Counted from the stretch's first letter, positions 1 to 9,093 are shown. The stretch is 64,000 nucleotides of DNA from an uncultured Planococcus sp. (GCA_947493585.1 CANLRI010000005.1:109471-173470), one strand, 5' to 3'. Numbers and translations are program-made. Notes: generated by a model from the sequence alone, not told the origin.

Positions 1-2
1 AA

Positions 3-755
3 AAAGGAAATTTAGCGTTCATCACATTGAACCGGCCGGATGCGATGAATGCATTCAATTACGATATGCTCGCTGAACTTGGCCAAGTGGCAGAAGCGAT
101 CCGCATCAATCCGGATATCCGTGTCGTCGTCTTCACCGGCGCCGGCGACAAGGCTTTCAGTGTCGGGGCCGACTTGAAAGAACGCAAGACCTTGACGCAA
201 GACCAGGTCAAGCGCAATATCTATAAGATCGGTGAAGTGTTCACGACCATCGAAAACTTGCCGCAGCCGACAATCGCCATGATCAATGGCTACGCGTTCG
301 GCGGCGGTATGGAGCTCGCCTTGGCGTGTGATTTCCGCATCGCGGCAGATGATACATTGCTTGGGTTGACCGAAACGAGCCTCGCGATCATCCCGGGCGC
401 CGGCGGCACGCAGCGCCTGCCGAGATTGATCGGCGAAGCGAAAGCGATGGAGCTGATTTTGACTGCGCGTCGCTTGAAATCTTCAGAGGCGCTTGATTAC
501 GGCCTCGTCACCCGCCTTGCTGCGGGCGATGATTTGGCGCAAGTGACAGGCGAATTTGCGGATTCGATTTTAGCGAACGGGCCGATCGCCTTGCAGCAGG
601 CCAAATTCGCCATCAAAAACGGCATGAACGCCGATATGCAGACAGGGCTTCAAATCGAACGGAAAGCATACGAAATCACCATCCCGACAGAAGACCGCGT
701 CGAGGCGCTGCTCGCGTTCGGCGAGAAACGCAAACCGGAATTCAAAGGGCGTTAA
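3..755 (+). CDS. Enoyl-CoA hydratase/isomerase family protein (5' end outside window)
   Basis: The reading frame is open from the first complete codon of the window, so the gene starts upstream and about 5-10 residues are missing; 250 residues are visible against about 258 for the family. It is a crotonase-fold enzyme that hydrates 2-enoyl-CoA thioesters in fatty acid or branched-chain acyl-CoA breakdown in the cytoplasm. The oxyanion-hole and active-site segment GGGMELALACDF is at residues 100-111 of the visible part. Both glutamates of the rat mitochondrial hydratase are conserved: one in GGGME and one 20 residues later in LTE, just before IPGAGGTQRL. This points to true hydratase activity, unlike the second crotonase at 30.5 kb. 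It ends at a strong terminator shared with the convergent peptidase. The nearby acyl-CoA ligase fits a role in fatty acid use, but the exact substrate cannot be read from sequence. Confidence 0.9.
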   Translation, partial: KGNLAFITLNRPDAMNAFNYDMLAELGQVAEAIRINPDIRVVVFTGAGDKAFSVGADLKERKTLTQDQVKRNIYKIGEVFTTIENLPQPTIAMINGYAFGGGMELALACDFRIAADDTLLGLTETSLAIIPGAGGTQRLPRLIGEAKAMELILTARRLKSSEALDYGLVTRLAAGDDLAQVTGEFADSILANGPIALQQAKFAIKNGMNADMQTGLQIERKAYEITIPTEDRVEALLAFGEKRKPEFKGR

Positions 756-761
756 CAAAAG

Positions 762-800
762 AAAAAGCCAGGCGGAGAAATTTCTCCGCCTGGCTTTTTT
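762..800. terminator. Bidirectional intrinsic terminator
   Basis: A perfect inverted repeat (AAAAAGCCAGGCGGAGAAA and its complement) lies between two convergent genes. It has a T-run on the plus strand and an A-run on the other side, so it can end both the hydratase and the S9 peptidase transcripts. Confidence 0.9.
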
Positions 801-804
801 ATAT

Positions 805-2784
805 TTACAGTCGCTCCATCCAACCGACAATTTCCTGCAAACGTGCAAAACGCAAATTCGGTTTGCCGGTGCGCGATAAATTATGGTCGGCTTCCGGGAA
901 ACGGACGAATTCAGCATCCTTGTGCATGCTTTTTAGTGTGATGAATAATTGCTCCGCTTGCTCGATCGGGCAGCGGTGGTCGTTTTCCGAATGCAAAATG
1001 AGCAGCGGCGTGTGGATATCTTTCGCATATTTCAGCGGGGAATGCTCCCACAGCTTATCGACATTATCCATGGCGGCTCCGTGCTGCCATTCACTGAAAT
1101 AATAGCCGATATCTGAAACGCCGAAAAAGGAAATCCAGTTGCAGATTGAACGCTGCGTCACAGCCGCTTTAAAGCGCGCGTCATGTGAAACGATCCAATT
1201 GGTCATGAAGCCGCCGTAGCTGCCGCCGGTCACGCCGAGACGCTCCGTATCCACCCATTCATTTTCTGCGAGAACATTGTCCAGCGCCCCCATAATATCA
1301 CGGTAATCCCCACCGCCGTAATCGCCGCGCACGGCATCGACAAAGCTTTGGCCATAGCCGTGGCTGCCGCGCGGATTGACATACAAGACGCCGTAGCCGC
1401 TTGCTGCGAGCACTTGCATTTCATGGACGAAAGTATTGGCGTACATGGCATGCGGCCCGCCGTGGATATTAACGACGAGCGGGTATTTTCCGCCTGGCTC
1501 GAATCCACGGGGCTTCATGAGCCAGCCATGAACTTCAAAGCCGTCTTCCGTTGTATGCGAGACAGTTTCCGCTGCAATCAATTCCGTTTGTTCTAAGTAG
1601 TTTGAATTGCAGGAAGTAAGCGGCTCGCGTTGTCCTGTCGAAATAGCGAGTTTGTAAAGTTCTCCGGGTACCACCGGGTTGCTGATGGCGGCAAGCGCGA
1701 AGCTGCCATCTCGCGCAATGTCGTAGCCGTAGACATGCTCATCTTCCGGAGAAGCCGGATAGACCGCGCCGTCAAGTGAAGCGAAATACAGGCGCACATC
1801 GCCGTCTGTAGACACCTGGAAGTATAAATGGTCATCTTTCGTCCAGACGACGCCTGGCGCCTGCGCACCTTGTTGATGGTCCGCGACGACATAATCGCCG
1901 ATTGGGGCATCGATGCCTTCTGTCAGGCATTGCGTCGTTTGATTTGCCGCATCGTATACATACAGTTCGGCTTGTGTCGCATTTTCGTAAGCGCGTGAAT
2001 GGCCGACAAACGCCAAACGTGCATCATCGAAGGAAAACGCAGCATTCCCGTAATATCCGTCTTGTTCGATGATGGCCGTTTCTTCTCCAGTTTCCAGATC
2101 GCGCATGTAGAGCGACTGGCGGAAAATGAAATCCTGATTTTCTTCTTTGGCCGATCCATACACCAGTTTCGTGCCGTCATGGGAAATGGCTTCCAAGCCG
2201 AAATGATACGGCCCTTCCGTCAACTGCTCCACCGTTCCTGTCTGCAGGTCCACAAAACCGATTTGGCGGTGGTAGTCCTGCTTGACCAGCCCGTTGCCGT
2301 CCATTTTGTATTTCATGACCGTCGTGCGGTAGGGTTCAGGCTTTTTCTTGCCATCCTCTTCTTCCGGTTCTTGATCAGTGAATGTTTTGCCGTCCTGCGC
2401 TAGCGCATTGACCCAGATTTTCTTATTGCAAGGCGACCAGCGGAAACTGCTTACCCCTTTTTCAAAATCCGTCACAGCGCGTGCTTCCCCGCCGCCTGCC
2501 GGAAGGACGTACAATTGATTCTTGTCGTCGCGGTCAGATAGAAAAGCGATGTGGCGACCGTCTGCTGACCAAGCCGGTTGGCTATTGCGGTTTTTTCCGT
2601 AAGTCCAAGGAATCGACTCGCCGGTTTCCAGCGAGATATGGTGCACATGCGAATAATATGTATTTTCTTCTTCGTCCATCTTTGTTTGGACAAATATCGC
2701 GCGTTTTCCTTCAGGTGAAATCTTCGGGTCGGTCACGGACACTAATTCGAGTAAATCTTCTATTTCAACAGCTTTTTTCGACAC
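805..2784 (-). CDS. S9 family alpha/beta-hydrolase peptidase (acylaminoacyl-peptidase type, YuxL-like)
   Basis: This is a 659-residue serine peptidase of the prolyl oligopeptidase family: an N-terminal beta-propeller with repeated WSxDG-type turns, followed by an alpha/beta-hydrolase domain from about residue 400. The catalytic triad is visible as Ser522 in GGSYGGFM, Asp602 in HSENDHR and His634 in EADHN. The length matches B. subtilis YuxL (about 657 residues). It probably cleaves short or N-blocked peptides in the cytoplasm; no signal peptide is seen. A GTG start is chosen because AGGAGG lies 8 bases upstream (2793-2798). A longer in-frame start 54 codons upstream would run through the promoter and has no ribosome binding site. 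It is a single-gene unit with its own promoter and terminators on both sides. Confidence 0.88.
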   Translation of the reverse strand: MSKKAVEIEDLLELVSVTDPKISPEGKRAIFVQTKMDEEENTYYSHVHHISLETGESIPWTYGKNRNSQPAWSADGRHIAFLSDRDDKNQLYVLPAGGGEARAVTDFEKGVSSFRWSPCNKKIWVNALAQDGKTFTDQEPEEEDGKKKPEPYRTTVMKYKMDGNGLVKQDYHRQIGFVDLQTGTVEQLTEGPYHFGLEAISHDGTKLVYGSAKEENQDFIFRQSLYMRDLETGEETAIIEQDGYYGNAAFSFDDARLAFVGHSRAYENATQAELYVYDAANQTTQCLTEGIDAPIGDYVVADHQQGAQAPGVVWTKDDHLYFQVSTDGDVRLYFASLDGAVYPASPEDEHVYGYDIARDGSFALAAISNPVVPGELYKLAISTGQREPLTSCNSNYLEQTELIAAETVSHTTEDGFEVHGWLMKPRGFEPGGKYPLVVNIHGGPHAMYANTFVHEMQVLAASGYGVLYVNPRGSHGYGQSFVDAVRGDYGGGDYRDIMGALDNVLAENEWVDTERLGVTGGSYGGFMTNWIVSHDARFKAAVTQRSICNWISFFGVSDIGYYFSEWQHGAAMDNVDKLWEHSPLKYAKDIHTPLLILHSENDHRCPIEQAEQLFITLKSMHKDAEFVRFPEADHNLSRTGKPNLRFARLQEIVGWMERL

Positions 2785-2835
2785 ACGCTCAGCCTCCTGG
2801 ATAATTGTTTCGTTTTTCGTAGTAGTTTCCCTTAC

Positions 2836-2864
2836 ACTATATCGATAATTGTCTGTCTTTTCAA
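2836..2864 (-). promoter_or_regulatory. Sigma-A promoter of the S9 peptidase gene
   Basis: Reading the minus strand, TTGAAA (2859-2864) and TATAGT (2836-2841) are separated by 17 bases, about 50 bases before the GTG start. It is a good match to the vegetative consensus. Confidence 0.75.
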
Positions 2865-2907
2865 TTAAAGCTCTTTGAAAACATGGATACCGGATGTTCC
2901 AATACAA

Positions 2908-2941
2908 AGAAAAACCGCTTTCCGGCAAAAACGGAAAGCGG
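2908..2941 (-). terminator. Terminator of the acyl-CoA ligase gene
   Basis: Ten-base-pair stem CCGCTTTCCG/CGGAAAGCGG with a short loop, followed on the minus strand by a T-run, directly after the ligase stop codon. Confidence 0.85.
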
Positions 2942-2948
2942 TACAAGA

Positions 2949-4502
2949 TTATTTTTTCACGGCCTGGTCTTTCAGCGAACGGCGCAAGATCTTGCCGGTC
3001 GTGTTTTTCGGCAATTCATCAAGAATCTCCATATGGCGAGGCACTTTGTATTTCGCTAAATGCTCCGCACAATATTCTTGCAGCTCCTCGATGGAAACCG
3101 AGTCATCTTTCAACACCACATAAGCATTGACCGACTCGCCGAAATCGGCATCCGGCAAGCCGACCACCGCTGCTTCGACAATTGCCGGATGGGCGAATAA
3201 TACTTCTTCCACTTCACGTGGATAGACATTATAGCCGCCGACAATGATCATGTCTTTCTTGCGGTCGACGATAAAGAAATAGCCTTCTTCGTCGATCTTC
3301 GCCAAGTCCCCTGTGTACAGCCAGCCGTCTTTGATCGCGGCTTGCGTTTCTTCCGGCATTTTGTAATAGCCTTTCATGACGTTCGGACCGCGAACGATCA
3401 ACTCGCCCACTTCCCCGACCGGCACTTCATCGCCGAGTTCATTGACGACTTTGTTCTCGACATTGGTGATCGATGTGCCGATCGACCCGGCTTTGCGCTC
3501 GCGATCAATTGGGTTGAAACACGTGACAGGCGAAGCTTCAGACAAGCCGTAGCCTTCGGAGATCCGCACATTGAATTTGTCTTCGAAATTATGCAGCAAC
3601 GCGACAGGCATCGCGGATCCGCCGGAAATCGCCAAACGTACAGAAGCGAAATCGGCCGGATCCACATCGGGAAGTTGGTACATGAAATTGAACATCGTCG
3701 GAACACCGGCGAAAACGGTTGCTTTTGTCGCTTTTGTCGCAGCGAAAACGTCCTGCGGCGTGAAGCGCGGCACGAGGACAATCGTTGCCCCTTGTAGTAA
3801 CGGAGCATTGACGACGACGGTCAAGGCGAACACATGAAACACAGGCAACGTCGCCACGACGCGGTCATCCGGCGTGATTTGCAGATACTCCGCAACATCC
3901 TGTGCATTGGAATAGAGATTGCCGTGTGTCAGCATAGCGCCTTTTGGCTTGCCGGTCGTCCCAGACGTATAAAGAATGACGGCGTTGTCATCTTGTGAAA
4001 TATCAGCTGTTCCACCAAATGCATTGGAAGTTGTAAGAAGCTGTGTGAATGAACGGACCTTTCCTTTGACTGCTTCCGGCAGCTGTGCCATTTTTTCAGC
4101 AGTCGATGGGTCGGTCTCACAAATGACGTATGTTTCCACTGCAGGCAAGGCCTGGTGCGCTTTTTCTACGAGCGGCAGCAAAGCGTCCAGCGCGATGACC
4201 ACTTTTGCATCGCTATTGTTGACGATGTAAGCGATTTCATCCGGGCTATAGATCGGGTTGACCGGGACAGCTGTGGCGCCCAGGCGCAACGTCGCATAAA
4301 GCGAAATGAGAAAATGCGGGGTATTGCTCAAAAGAAATGCGACGTGGTCCCCTTTTTCCACGCCGAGATCCTGCAACGCACCAGCGAATTTCGATACCGA
4401 TTGGTCGAATTCGCCGTAAGTTGTGTCTTTGCCCATGAACGTATAGGCAATTCTTCCAGCTTCCTGTTGTGCAATTTCGTGAACACGTTCTCCCAAATTC
4501 AT
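2949..4502 (-). CDS. Long-chain fatty acid--CoA ligase (AMP-binding)
   Basis: This 517-residue adenylate-forming enzyme activates a carboxylic acid as acyl-AMP and transfers it to CoA. The phosphate-binding loop YTSGTTGKPKG is at residues 178-188. The hinge region TGDLAKIDEEGYFF is near residue 390, the motif VGGYNVYPREVEE follows, and the catalytic C-terminal lysine is Lys504 in KNTTGKILRR. The length and the NVYP motif are typical of bacterial medium/long-chain acyl-CoA ligases (LcfA/FadD/YhfL group). ATG is preceded by AGAGGG at 7 bases. A perfect FadR-type operator lies between promoter and start, so the gene is probably repressed unless long-chain acyl-CoA is present. It is monocistronic with its own terminator. 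The chain length preference is not determinable here. Confidence 0.92.
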   Translation of the reverse strand: MNLGERVHEIAQQEAGRIAYTFMGKDTTYGEFDQSVSKFAGALQDLGVEKGDHVAFLLSNTPHFLISLYATLRLGATAVPVNPIYSPDEIAYIVNNSDAKVVIALDALLPLVEKAHQALPAVETYVICETDPSTAEKMAQLPEAVKGKVRSFTQLLTTSNAFGGTADISQDDNAVILYTSGTTGKPKGAMLTHGNLYSNAQDVAEYLQITPDDRVVATLPVFHVFALTVVVNAPLLQGATIVLVPRFTPQDVFAATKATKATVFAGVPTMFNFMYQLPDVDPADFASVRLAISGGSAMPVALLHNFEDKFNVRISEGYGLSEASPVTCFNPIDRERKAGSIGTSITNVENKVVNELGDEVPVGEVGELIVRGPNVMKGYYKMPEETQAAIKDGWLYTGDLAKIDEEGYFFIVDRKKDMIIVGGYNVYPREVEEVLFAHPAIVEAAVVGLPDADFGESVNAYVVLKDDSVSIEELQEYCAEHLAKYKVPRHMEILDELPKNTTGKILRRSLKDQAVKK

Positions 4503-4521
4503 TGAATATCCCTCTTTCTGT

Positions 4522-4539
4522 TGAATGAATACTCATTCA
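4522..4539. promoter_or_regulatory. FadR (Bacillus TetR-type) operator
   Basis: TGAATGAATACTCATTCA is an 18-base palindrome that fits the B. subtilis FadR consensus TGAATGAMTANTCATTCA at every position. It lies just downstream of the -10 box of the ligase promoter, roughly +8 to +25, where a bound repressor would block initiation or early elongation. Confidence 0.85.
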
Positions 4540-4553
4540 TATTTACTTTTTTC

Positions 4554-4582
4554 ATTATAAAATAAATCTTCAGACAATACAA
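4554..4582 (-). promoter_or_regulatory. Sigma-A promoter of the acyl-CoA ligase gene
   Basis: On the minus strand, TTGTAT (4577-4582) and a perfect TATAAT (4554-4559) are spaced by 17 bases. The predicted start site is next to the FadR-type operator. Confidence 0.8.
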
Positions 4583-4603
4583 CTGCCCACCAAAAATCCC
4601 CAG

Positions 4604-4633
4604 TAAAAAAGCCGCCCGAATTACACGGCGGCT
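4604..4633 (-). terminator. Terminator of the Bce-type operon
   Basis: GCCGCC/GGCGGC stem with a 10-base loop followed on the minus strand by a T-run, 8 bases after the permease stop codon. Confidence 0.8.
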
Positions 4634-4641
4634 CACTTAGG

Positions 4642-6579
4642 TCAATATGCTTTCAAATGGGCGATATAACGCCAGCGGATCAAGAAGAAATAGAGAATCT
4701 GCATGAGCGTGAAACCGCCGAGCACAATCGCCATCTCGGATAAAATCGATAGCTCCGCAAATTCATCCCACACGACTTGGAGCGAGATAAACGCAAACGC
4801 ACTGTGAAGAAGCGCGAGCGCCCAAGGCAGGAAAAACAGTGGAACGAGCTGGCGGTTGACAATTTTGCCGAGTTCACGCTCCGTCATCCCGAGACGCACC
4901 ATCAATTGGTACTGCCTGCGGTCGCGCTCGAGCCCTGTATACAATTTGAAATAAATGAAGCTTCCGGCAGCCAGCAGGAACACCGCCGCCACCATCAAGC
5001 CGATGAACAATAGCAGCGCAAAGGAGGATTTGAACCAGCGGTATTCGTAGCCCGGATTCTCAAAATAATAATTAAGCCCGGCAAAATTCCCGCTGACCAT
5101 CGCCTCGCTGATCGGGTAGCGCACGTTTTCGCCGATTGCCACGGTCTCTGTCCAATCTGGCACATGGAAAGCATAATAGCGAAAATCCGATGCGCCTTGC
5201 GGGTAGCCCATCAAAGGTTCATCGACTTCACTGAAATCTTCATTATTCATGATGATCGTATTGGCATTCAAGGTATGCGCCGGAAACAGCACTTGCGGGT
5301 AGGTCTGGTCGATCGTCAGCTCCACCCCGCTCTCGAGCAATTCTGTCTCCGCGTAACTTTTTTGCAGTTCACGCAGCGATTCCTGCGAAAACGGCACGAA
5401 CATCGCTTCGCCTGCTTGAAGCCTTGCCGGTTCATGGCCAAGCGCTACGGCAAGACGGTTGAACTCGGACAAGGACATGATGTCGACGTCATTGCCGCTT
5501 GCGCTCGATGTCTGCCGCTTCACTTCCAAGGGCACAAGCGTATAGGCAAGCTCTTGTTGTTCGAGCTCGCGCCTCAACTGGTCCAATTGCTGCTGTTCGA
5601 GTGTATTGCCTTCAAAAGAAACATAGATCAAGCCGAGCGGGTTGCTTTGTCGAAACTCCGCTGTATAGGAAGTGAAAGAGGCAAGCGTGCCGACCGTCAG
5701 GAATGCAACGGTCGATACGATGGTCACGATAAAGAACATTTGCGCGCTGTCCTTTAATTTGACCGCCGCTTCAGCAAGCGACACGAGCCGTGTTTTATGC
5801 CAATAGATGCTGCGGCGCTTCTTATACAATTGAAGGAAGGTATGGATCGAATGCGTGAAAAACAAATACGTGCCGATCGTCGCAAGCGGCGGGACGATGA
5901 ACACCATGATGTAAACAGTACGGTCGGACACCGTCGCCGCAAGGAAATACGCAATGCCCAAAAGCACCAGTCCGAACGCCGACAAAGCTGGCGAATACGC
6001 CGCTTCCTCTTCGGTTTTCCAGAAGCCCTCCAGCAAATCGACGACGCGTTTCGTGCGGATAAAGGACACGCTGATGAGCGAGATGATGATGAACAAACTG
6101 GCGAATGCACCGATGGTCAGGACAAACGGCTTCCAGGAGAAATACAGCGGTAATTCCTCCAATTGCATGATTTCGCGGCCGATCATGAAAAAGAATTTCG
6201 TGAACGCAAAACCGAAGACGATCCCTGCCGCTGTCGACAGGCCACCGAGGATCATCGTCTCGAAAAACACCAATTTATTGAGCTGCTTCTTGCTCATCCC
6301 GAGATGCATCAAGACGCCGAACTCTTTTGTCCGCGCCTGCAAAAATGCGCTCAAGGAATAGAACAGGAAGAACAGCGTAAAAATATACAGCACGATTTCC
6401 GCGATGAACATGCCGCGCACGGCCAGTACACGGAATCCTTCCTCTTCGAATAAAGGATGGAAGATGAACATCGAATAGATGAAGAACACCATGACCGAAA
6501 AGACGCTGGCCAATAGGAAGGCTGCGTAGCTTCTCAAATTCCTGAAAACGTTACGGAAGGCGAGTTGGCGAAAGGTCAT
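4642..6579 (-). CDS. Bce-type ABC transporter permease (FtsX domain)
   Basis: This 645-residue membrane protein belongs to the BceB/YxdM/PsdB group that works with a Bce-type ATPase and senses or removes peptide antibiotics such as bacitracin. An N-terminal membrane segment (from SYAAFLLASVFSVMVFF) is followed by an FtsX-like block with several helices to about residue 320. A large extracytoplasmic domain of roughly 200 residues comes next, then a C-terminal membrane block from about residue 525. That layout and length equal BceB (646 residues). The start MTFRQLAF is chosen because GGGAGG lies 8 bases upstream; the frame is open 38 codons further up but only inside the ATPase gene. It overlaps the ATPase gene by 29 bases, implying translational coupling. 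Which peptide it handles cannot be told from sequence. Confidence 0.88.
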   Translation of the reverse strand: MTFRQLAFRNVFRNLRSYAAFLLASVFSVMVFFIYSMFIFHPLFEEEGFRVLAVRGMFIAEIVLYIFTLFFLFYSLSAFLQARTKEFGVLMHLGMSKKQLNKLVFFETMILGGLSTAAGIVFGFAFTKFFFMIGREIMQLEELPLYFSWKPFVLTIGAFASLFIIISLISVSFIRTKRVVDLLEGFWKTEEEAAYSPALSAFGLVLLGIAYFLAATVSDRTVYIMVFIVPPLATIGTYLFFTHSIHTFLQLYKKRRSIYWHKTRLVSLAEAAVKLKDSAQMFFIVTIVSTVAFLTVGTLASFTSYTAEFRQSNPLGLIYVSFEGNTLEQQQLDQLRRELEQQELAYTLVPLEVKRQTSSASGNDVDIMSLSEFNRLAVALGHEPARLQAGEAMFVPFSQESLRELQKSYAETELLESGVELTIDQTYPQVLFPAHTLNANTIIMNNEDFSEVDEPLMGYPQGASDFRYYAFHVPDWTETVAIGENVRYPISEAMVSGNFAGLNYYFENPGYEYRWFKSSFALLLFIGLMVAAVFLLAAGSFIYFKLYTGLERDRRQYQLMVRLGMTERELGKIVNRQLVPLFFLPWALALLHSAFAFISLQVVWDEFAELSILSEMAIVLGGFTLMQILYFFLIRWRYIAHLKAY

Positions 6580-7324
6580 TGACGGAGCCTCCCAATAGAG
6601 ATAACACGTTGAGAATCTTTTGATAGAAGGTTTGGCGGCGGTCATCACCGTAAATTTCATTGAAGAATTCGCCGTCTTTGATGAACAGCACACGGTCGCA
6701 ATAGCTCGCTGCGATCGGGTCGTGCGTCACCATGATGATCGTCGTCCCTTCCTCACGGCTCAAGCCGCTCAATAGCTCGAGCACATCCTTCGAGGCTTTC
6801 GAATCGAGATTGCCGGTCGGTTCGTCCGCGAGTATAAGTGCCGGGCGATGGATGAGCGCTCGGCCGATCGCCGTGCGCTGCGCTTCCCCGCCGGAAATTT
6901 CATTCGGCTTCTTATGGAGAAATGGCTGCAAATGGAGCCGCGCCGCCAATTCCTGGACGCGAGTCTCCATTTCTTTGATCGGCATGCCATCAAGCGTCAG
7001 CGGCAGCACCAAATTTTCTTCCACGGTCAGCATCTGCAGCAAATTGAAATCCTGGAACACAAATCCGAGCTGGCGCCGCCGAAACAGCGGCAGCTCATCT
7101 TTATCCAAAGAATGCGGATTGATGCTATTGATGAGAATGGTGCCAGAAGTCAATGAATCGATTGTTGAAATTAAGTTCAAGAGCGTCGTCTTGCCGCTTC
7201 CGGAAGGGCCCATCACTGCTAAGAATTCCCCTTTTTCCACTTCGAAGCTTAATTGGTTCAACGCCCGATGCGTCACTTTTCCTTCATAGACTTTGGTCAC
7301 TTCATCGATTTTCACTACGGTCAT
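6551..7324 (-). CDS. Bce-type ABC transporter ATP-binding protein
   Basis: This 257-residue ABC ATPase of the MacB/LolD-like class pairs with the downstream permease. The Walker A motif GPSGSGKTTLL is near residue 40, the signature ISGGEAQR near 145 and the Walker B LILADEPTGNLD near 165. The transporter likely frees the target lipid from a bound peptide antibiotic and signals its flux to the kinase. The start ATG overlaps the kinase stop codon as ATGA, so regulator, kinase, ATPase and permease form one tightly coupled operon. Confidence 0.92.
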   Translation of the reverse strand: MTVVKIDEVTKVYEGKVTHRALNQLSFEVEKGEFLAVMGPSGSGKTTLLNLISTIDSLTSGTILINSINPHSLDKDELPLFRRRQLGFVFQDFNLLQMLTVEENLVLPLTLDGMPIKEMETRVQELAARLHLQPFLHKKPNEISGGEAQRTAIGRALIHRPALILADEPTGNLDSKASKDVLELLSGLSREEGTTIIMVTHDPIAASYCDRVLFIKDGEFFNEIYGDDRRQTFYQKILNVLSLLGGSVNDLSPTRLP

Positions 7325-8331
7325 GTTGATCCCCCTACATTCTGTTCCTGATAAGGAAAGACGATCGATACGGTCGTCCCTTCCCCTGGCGATGAAGTGA
7401 TTTCCAGCTCATGGCCGAGCCGGTTGCATACTTCCTGTGCCAGATATAGCCCCATTCCGGTCGACTCGCCGCTCAGGCGCCCGTTCTCTCCCGTAAAGAA
7501 GGCTTTGGTAACGCGCGGCAAATCCGATGGCGGAATCCCGATGCCTTCATCTTGCACCGACAAGGTAATGGTACCTTCTAGGCAGCTGGCACGGATATAC
7601 AGCTTCTTGTTTTCGTCGAAAGTATATTTCACCGCATTCGTCAGCAACTGGCCGATGATGAATTTCATCCATTTGCGGTCTGTCGCCACTTGATAACGTT
7701 CTTCGATGTCGATTTCCGGATAAACACGGCGAGAGATAAACAAGCGCTTATTTTCCGTCACCATTTCTGCAACCATGCCGCGCAGCGACGCTTGTTCGAT
7801 TTGCATGTCCTGTTCGAATGTATCAAGGCGGGCGTTCATCAATACCGTATCAAGCCCTGCACGCAGGCGGTCCACTTCTTCGCGGATGCTTGCCTTATCG
7901 AGTTCTTCCGGCTCCTGCAATAACAAATGCATGACCGATAGCGGCGTCTTCATCTGGTGCACCCATTGATTGATAAATTGCAGGTGGCGCGTCTGCCCCG
8001 CATAAAGCGACTGCACTTCGTATTGGTAAAGTCGGTACAGTTTTTGCATATACAGTTCCGTCTGCACCGTTTCCGGTGAACGCCCTTCCCGCTGCAGAGC
8101 ATGTTCCATATTCGGCGGGTCGCTGAGCAGCCGCTCGTAATAACGGTAGCGCATCGCAAAGCGGACACCGAGAAAACTGCCCAATAGCAATAAGCTGATG
8201 ATGAATGAATAGACGGCCGTGTCAGTATTGCGGAATCCATCAAGCCAATAAAGCATGAGGATGAACCCGACAAGCAGGATCTGAAAGACGATAAACGCGG
8301 CATGTTCACGCAAGAATAACCGCAGCATCAT
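7321..8331 (-). CDS. BceS-type intramembrane-sensing histidine kinase
   Basis: This 336-residue sensor kinase has two N-terminal membrane helices (about residues 12-30 and 38-56) joined by only a few residues, so it has no real extracellular sensor domain. This is the hallmark of BceS-like kinases, which read the state of the partner transporter. The phosphoacceptor histidine lies in QWVHQMKTPLSV, and the ATP-binding domain shows DEGIGIP and STGMGLYLA. The start overlaps the regulator stop codon as ATGA (8328-8331). A second ATG follows immediately, so the start is uncertain by one codon. Confidence 0.92.
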   Translation of the reverse strand: MMLRLFLREHAAFIVFQILLVGFILMLYWLDGFRNTDTAVYSFIISLLLLGSFLGVRFAMRYRYYERLLSDPPNMEHALQREGRSPETVQTELYMQKLYRLYQYEVQSLYAGQTRHLQFINQWVHQMKTPLSVMHLLLQEPEELDKASIREEVDRLRAGLDTVLMNARLDTFEQDMQIEQASLRGMVAEMVTENKRLFISRRVYPEIDIEERYQVATDRKWMKFIIGQLLTNAVKYTFDENKKLYIRASCLEGTITLSVQDEGIGIPPSDLPRVTKAFFTGENGRLSGESTGMGLYLAQEVCNRLGHELEITSSPGEGTTVSIVFPYQEQNVGGST

Positions 8332-9032
8332 TGCTCCTCCCTACCAAGAATGAGCCGGTAGCCGGCGCCGCGTACCGTTTCAATGAAACTCTGGATGCCA
8401 TAATCCGTCAACTTCTTGCGCACGCGAGCCATATTGACGTTCAAAGTGTTTTCATCGACAAATGCCTGGTCATCCCATAGTTCTTCTAGCAATTGCTCGC
8501 GCGTTACCACTTTTGGATAGGCAGCGATCAATAATTCCAGGATGGTACTTTCTTTTTTCTGGAGCGGTATTTCTGTTTCCCGGCAATGCAGTTCAAGGCG
8601 CTCCATATATAAAACGAGCCGTCCTGCGCGCACTGTGCGCTCTTCTTGTTTCGGTGCATATTCCCCGTATGCCCTTCTTAAATGGCTTCTTATTTTTGCA
8701 AGGACGATTTCGTAATGGAAAGGTTTCGTAATGAAATCGTCACCGCCGTTTTCCAGTGCAAACACCTGGTCCATTTCACCCGATCGTGCGGAAATGAACA
8801 GGATCGGGCAAGTTGTTTGCTGCCTCAACTGTCGGCACCAGTAATATCCATCATAAGAAGGCAAATTGATATCCAAAAGAATCAAATGGGGGTCGAAGGC
8901 AGCGAACTCCTCCAAGATGCGGTCAAAGTCTTTCGCGGTTTCCACTTGATAATGATACTTGCGTAATGTTTCCGATAATAGCGAAGCGATCTTCGTGTCA
9001 TCCTCGACGATGAATATCCGCTGTTCACCCAT
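8328..9032 (-). CDS. BceR-type OmpR-family response regulator
   Basis: This 234-residue regulator has a receiver domain (acidic pocket VEDDTK, phosphoacceptor Asp in LILLDINLP, conserved Lys in ITKPFHYE) and an OmpR/PhoB winged helix (LLEELWDD, ENTLNVNMARVRKKL). It should activate its own operon or a paralogous transporter when phosphorylated. The ATG at 9030-9032 is preferred: a purine-rich site lies 7 bases upstream, while the GTG two codons earlier is almost on top of that site. It is the first gene of the four-gene Bce-type operon. Confidence 0.92.
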   Translation of the reverse strand: MGEQRIFIVEDDTKIASLLSETLRKYHYQVETAKDFDRILEEFAAFDPHLILLDINLPSYDGYYWCRQLRQQTTCPILFISARSGEMDQVFALENGGDDFITKPFHYEIVLAKIRSHLRRAYGEYAPKQEERTVRAGRLVLYMERLELHCRETEIPLQKKESTILELLIAAYPKVVTREQLLEELWDDQAFVDENTLNVNMARVRKKLTDYGIQSFIETVRGAGYRLILGREEQ

Positions 9033-9065
9033 ATTCACTCCCCCTTCCGTTTTCTTCTATTTTAA

Positions 9066-9093
9066 CAAAAGAGCCTGCTCGAAAGCAGGCTCT
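9066..9093 (-). terminator. Terminator of the lipoate ligase gene
   Basis: AGAGCCTGCT/AGCAGGCTCT stem with tetraloop CGAA and a T-run on the minus strand, 10 bases after the lplJ stop. It also sits immediately upstream of the Bce-type operon, whose promoter I could not place with confidence. Confidence 0.85.

Noticed and set aside
805..1102. Many overlapping ORFs of 60-150 codons opposite or within real genes throughout the window
   Set aside because: They are shadows in other frames of well-supported genes, with no ribosome binding sites or family motifs.
2785..2946. A 54-codon N-terminal extension of the S9 peptidase
   Set aside because: It would start beyond the promoter and inside the ligase terminator region and has no ribosome binding site; the internal GTG has AGGAGG at 8 bases.
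6580..6693. A 38-codon extension of the Bce-type permease
   Set aside because: It lies wholly within the ATPase gene in another frame; the internal ATG has a good ribosome binding site and fits the BceB N-terminus.
8328..9038. A promoter for the Bce-type operon
   Set aside because: Only TAAAAT without a matching -35 box is visible between the lplJ terminator and the regulator gene, so no site is annotated.
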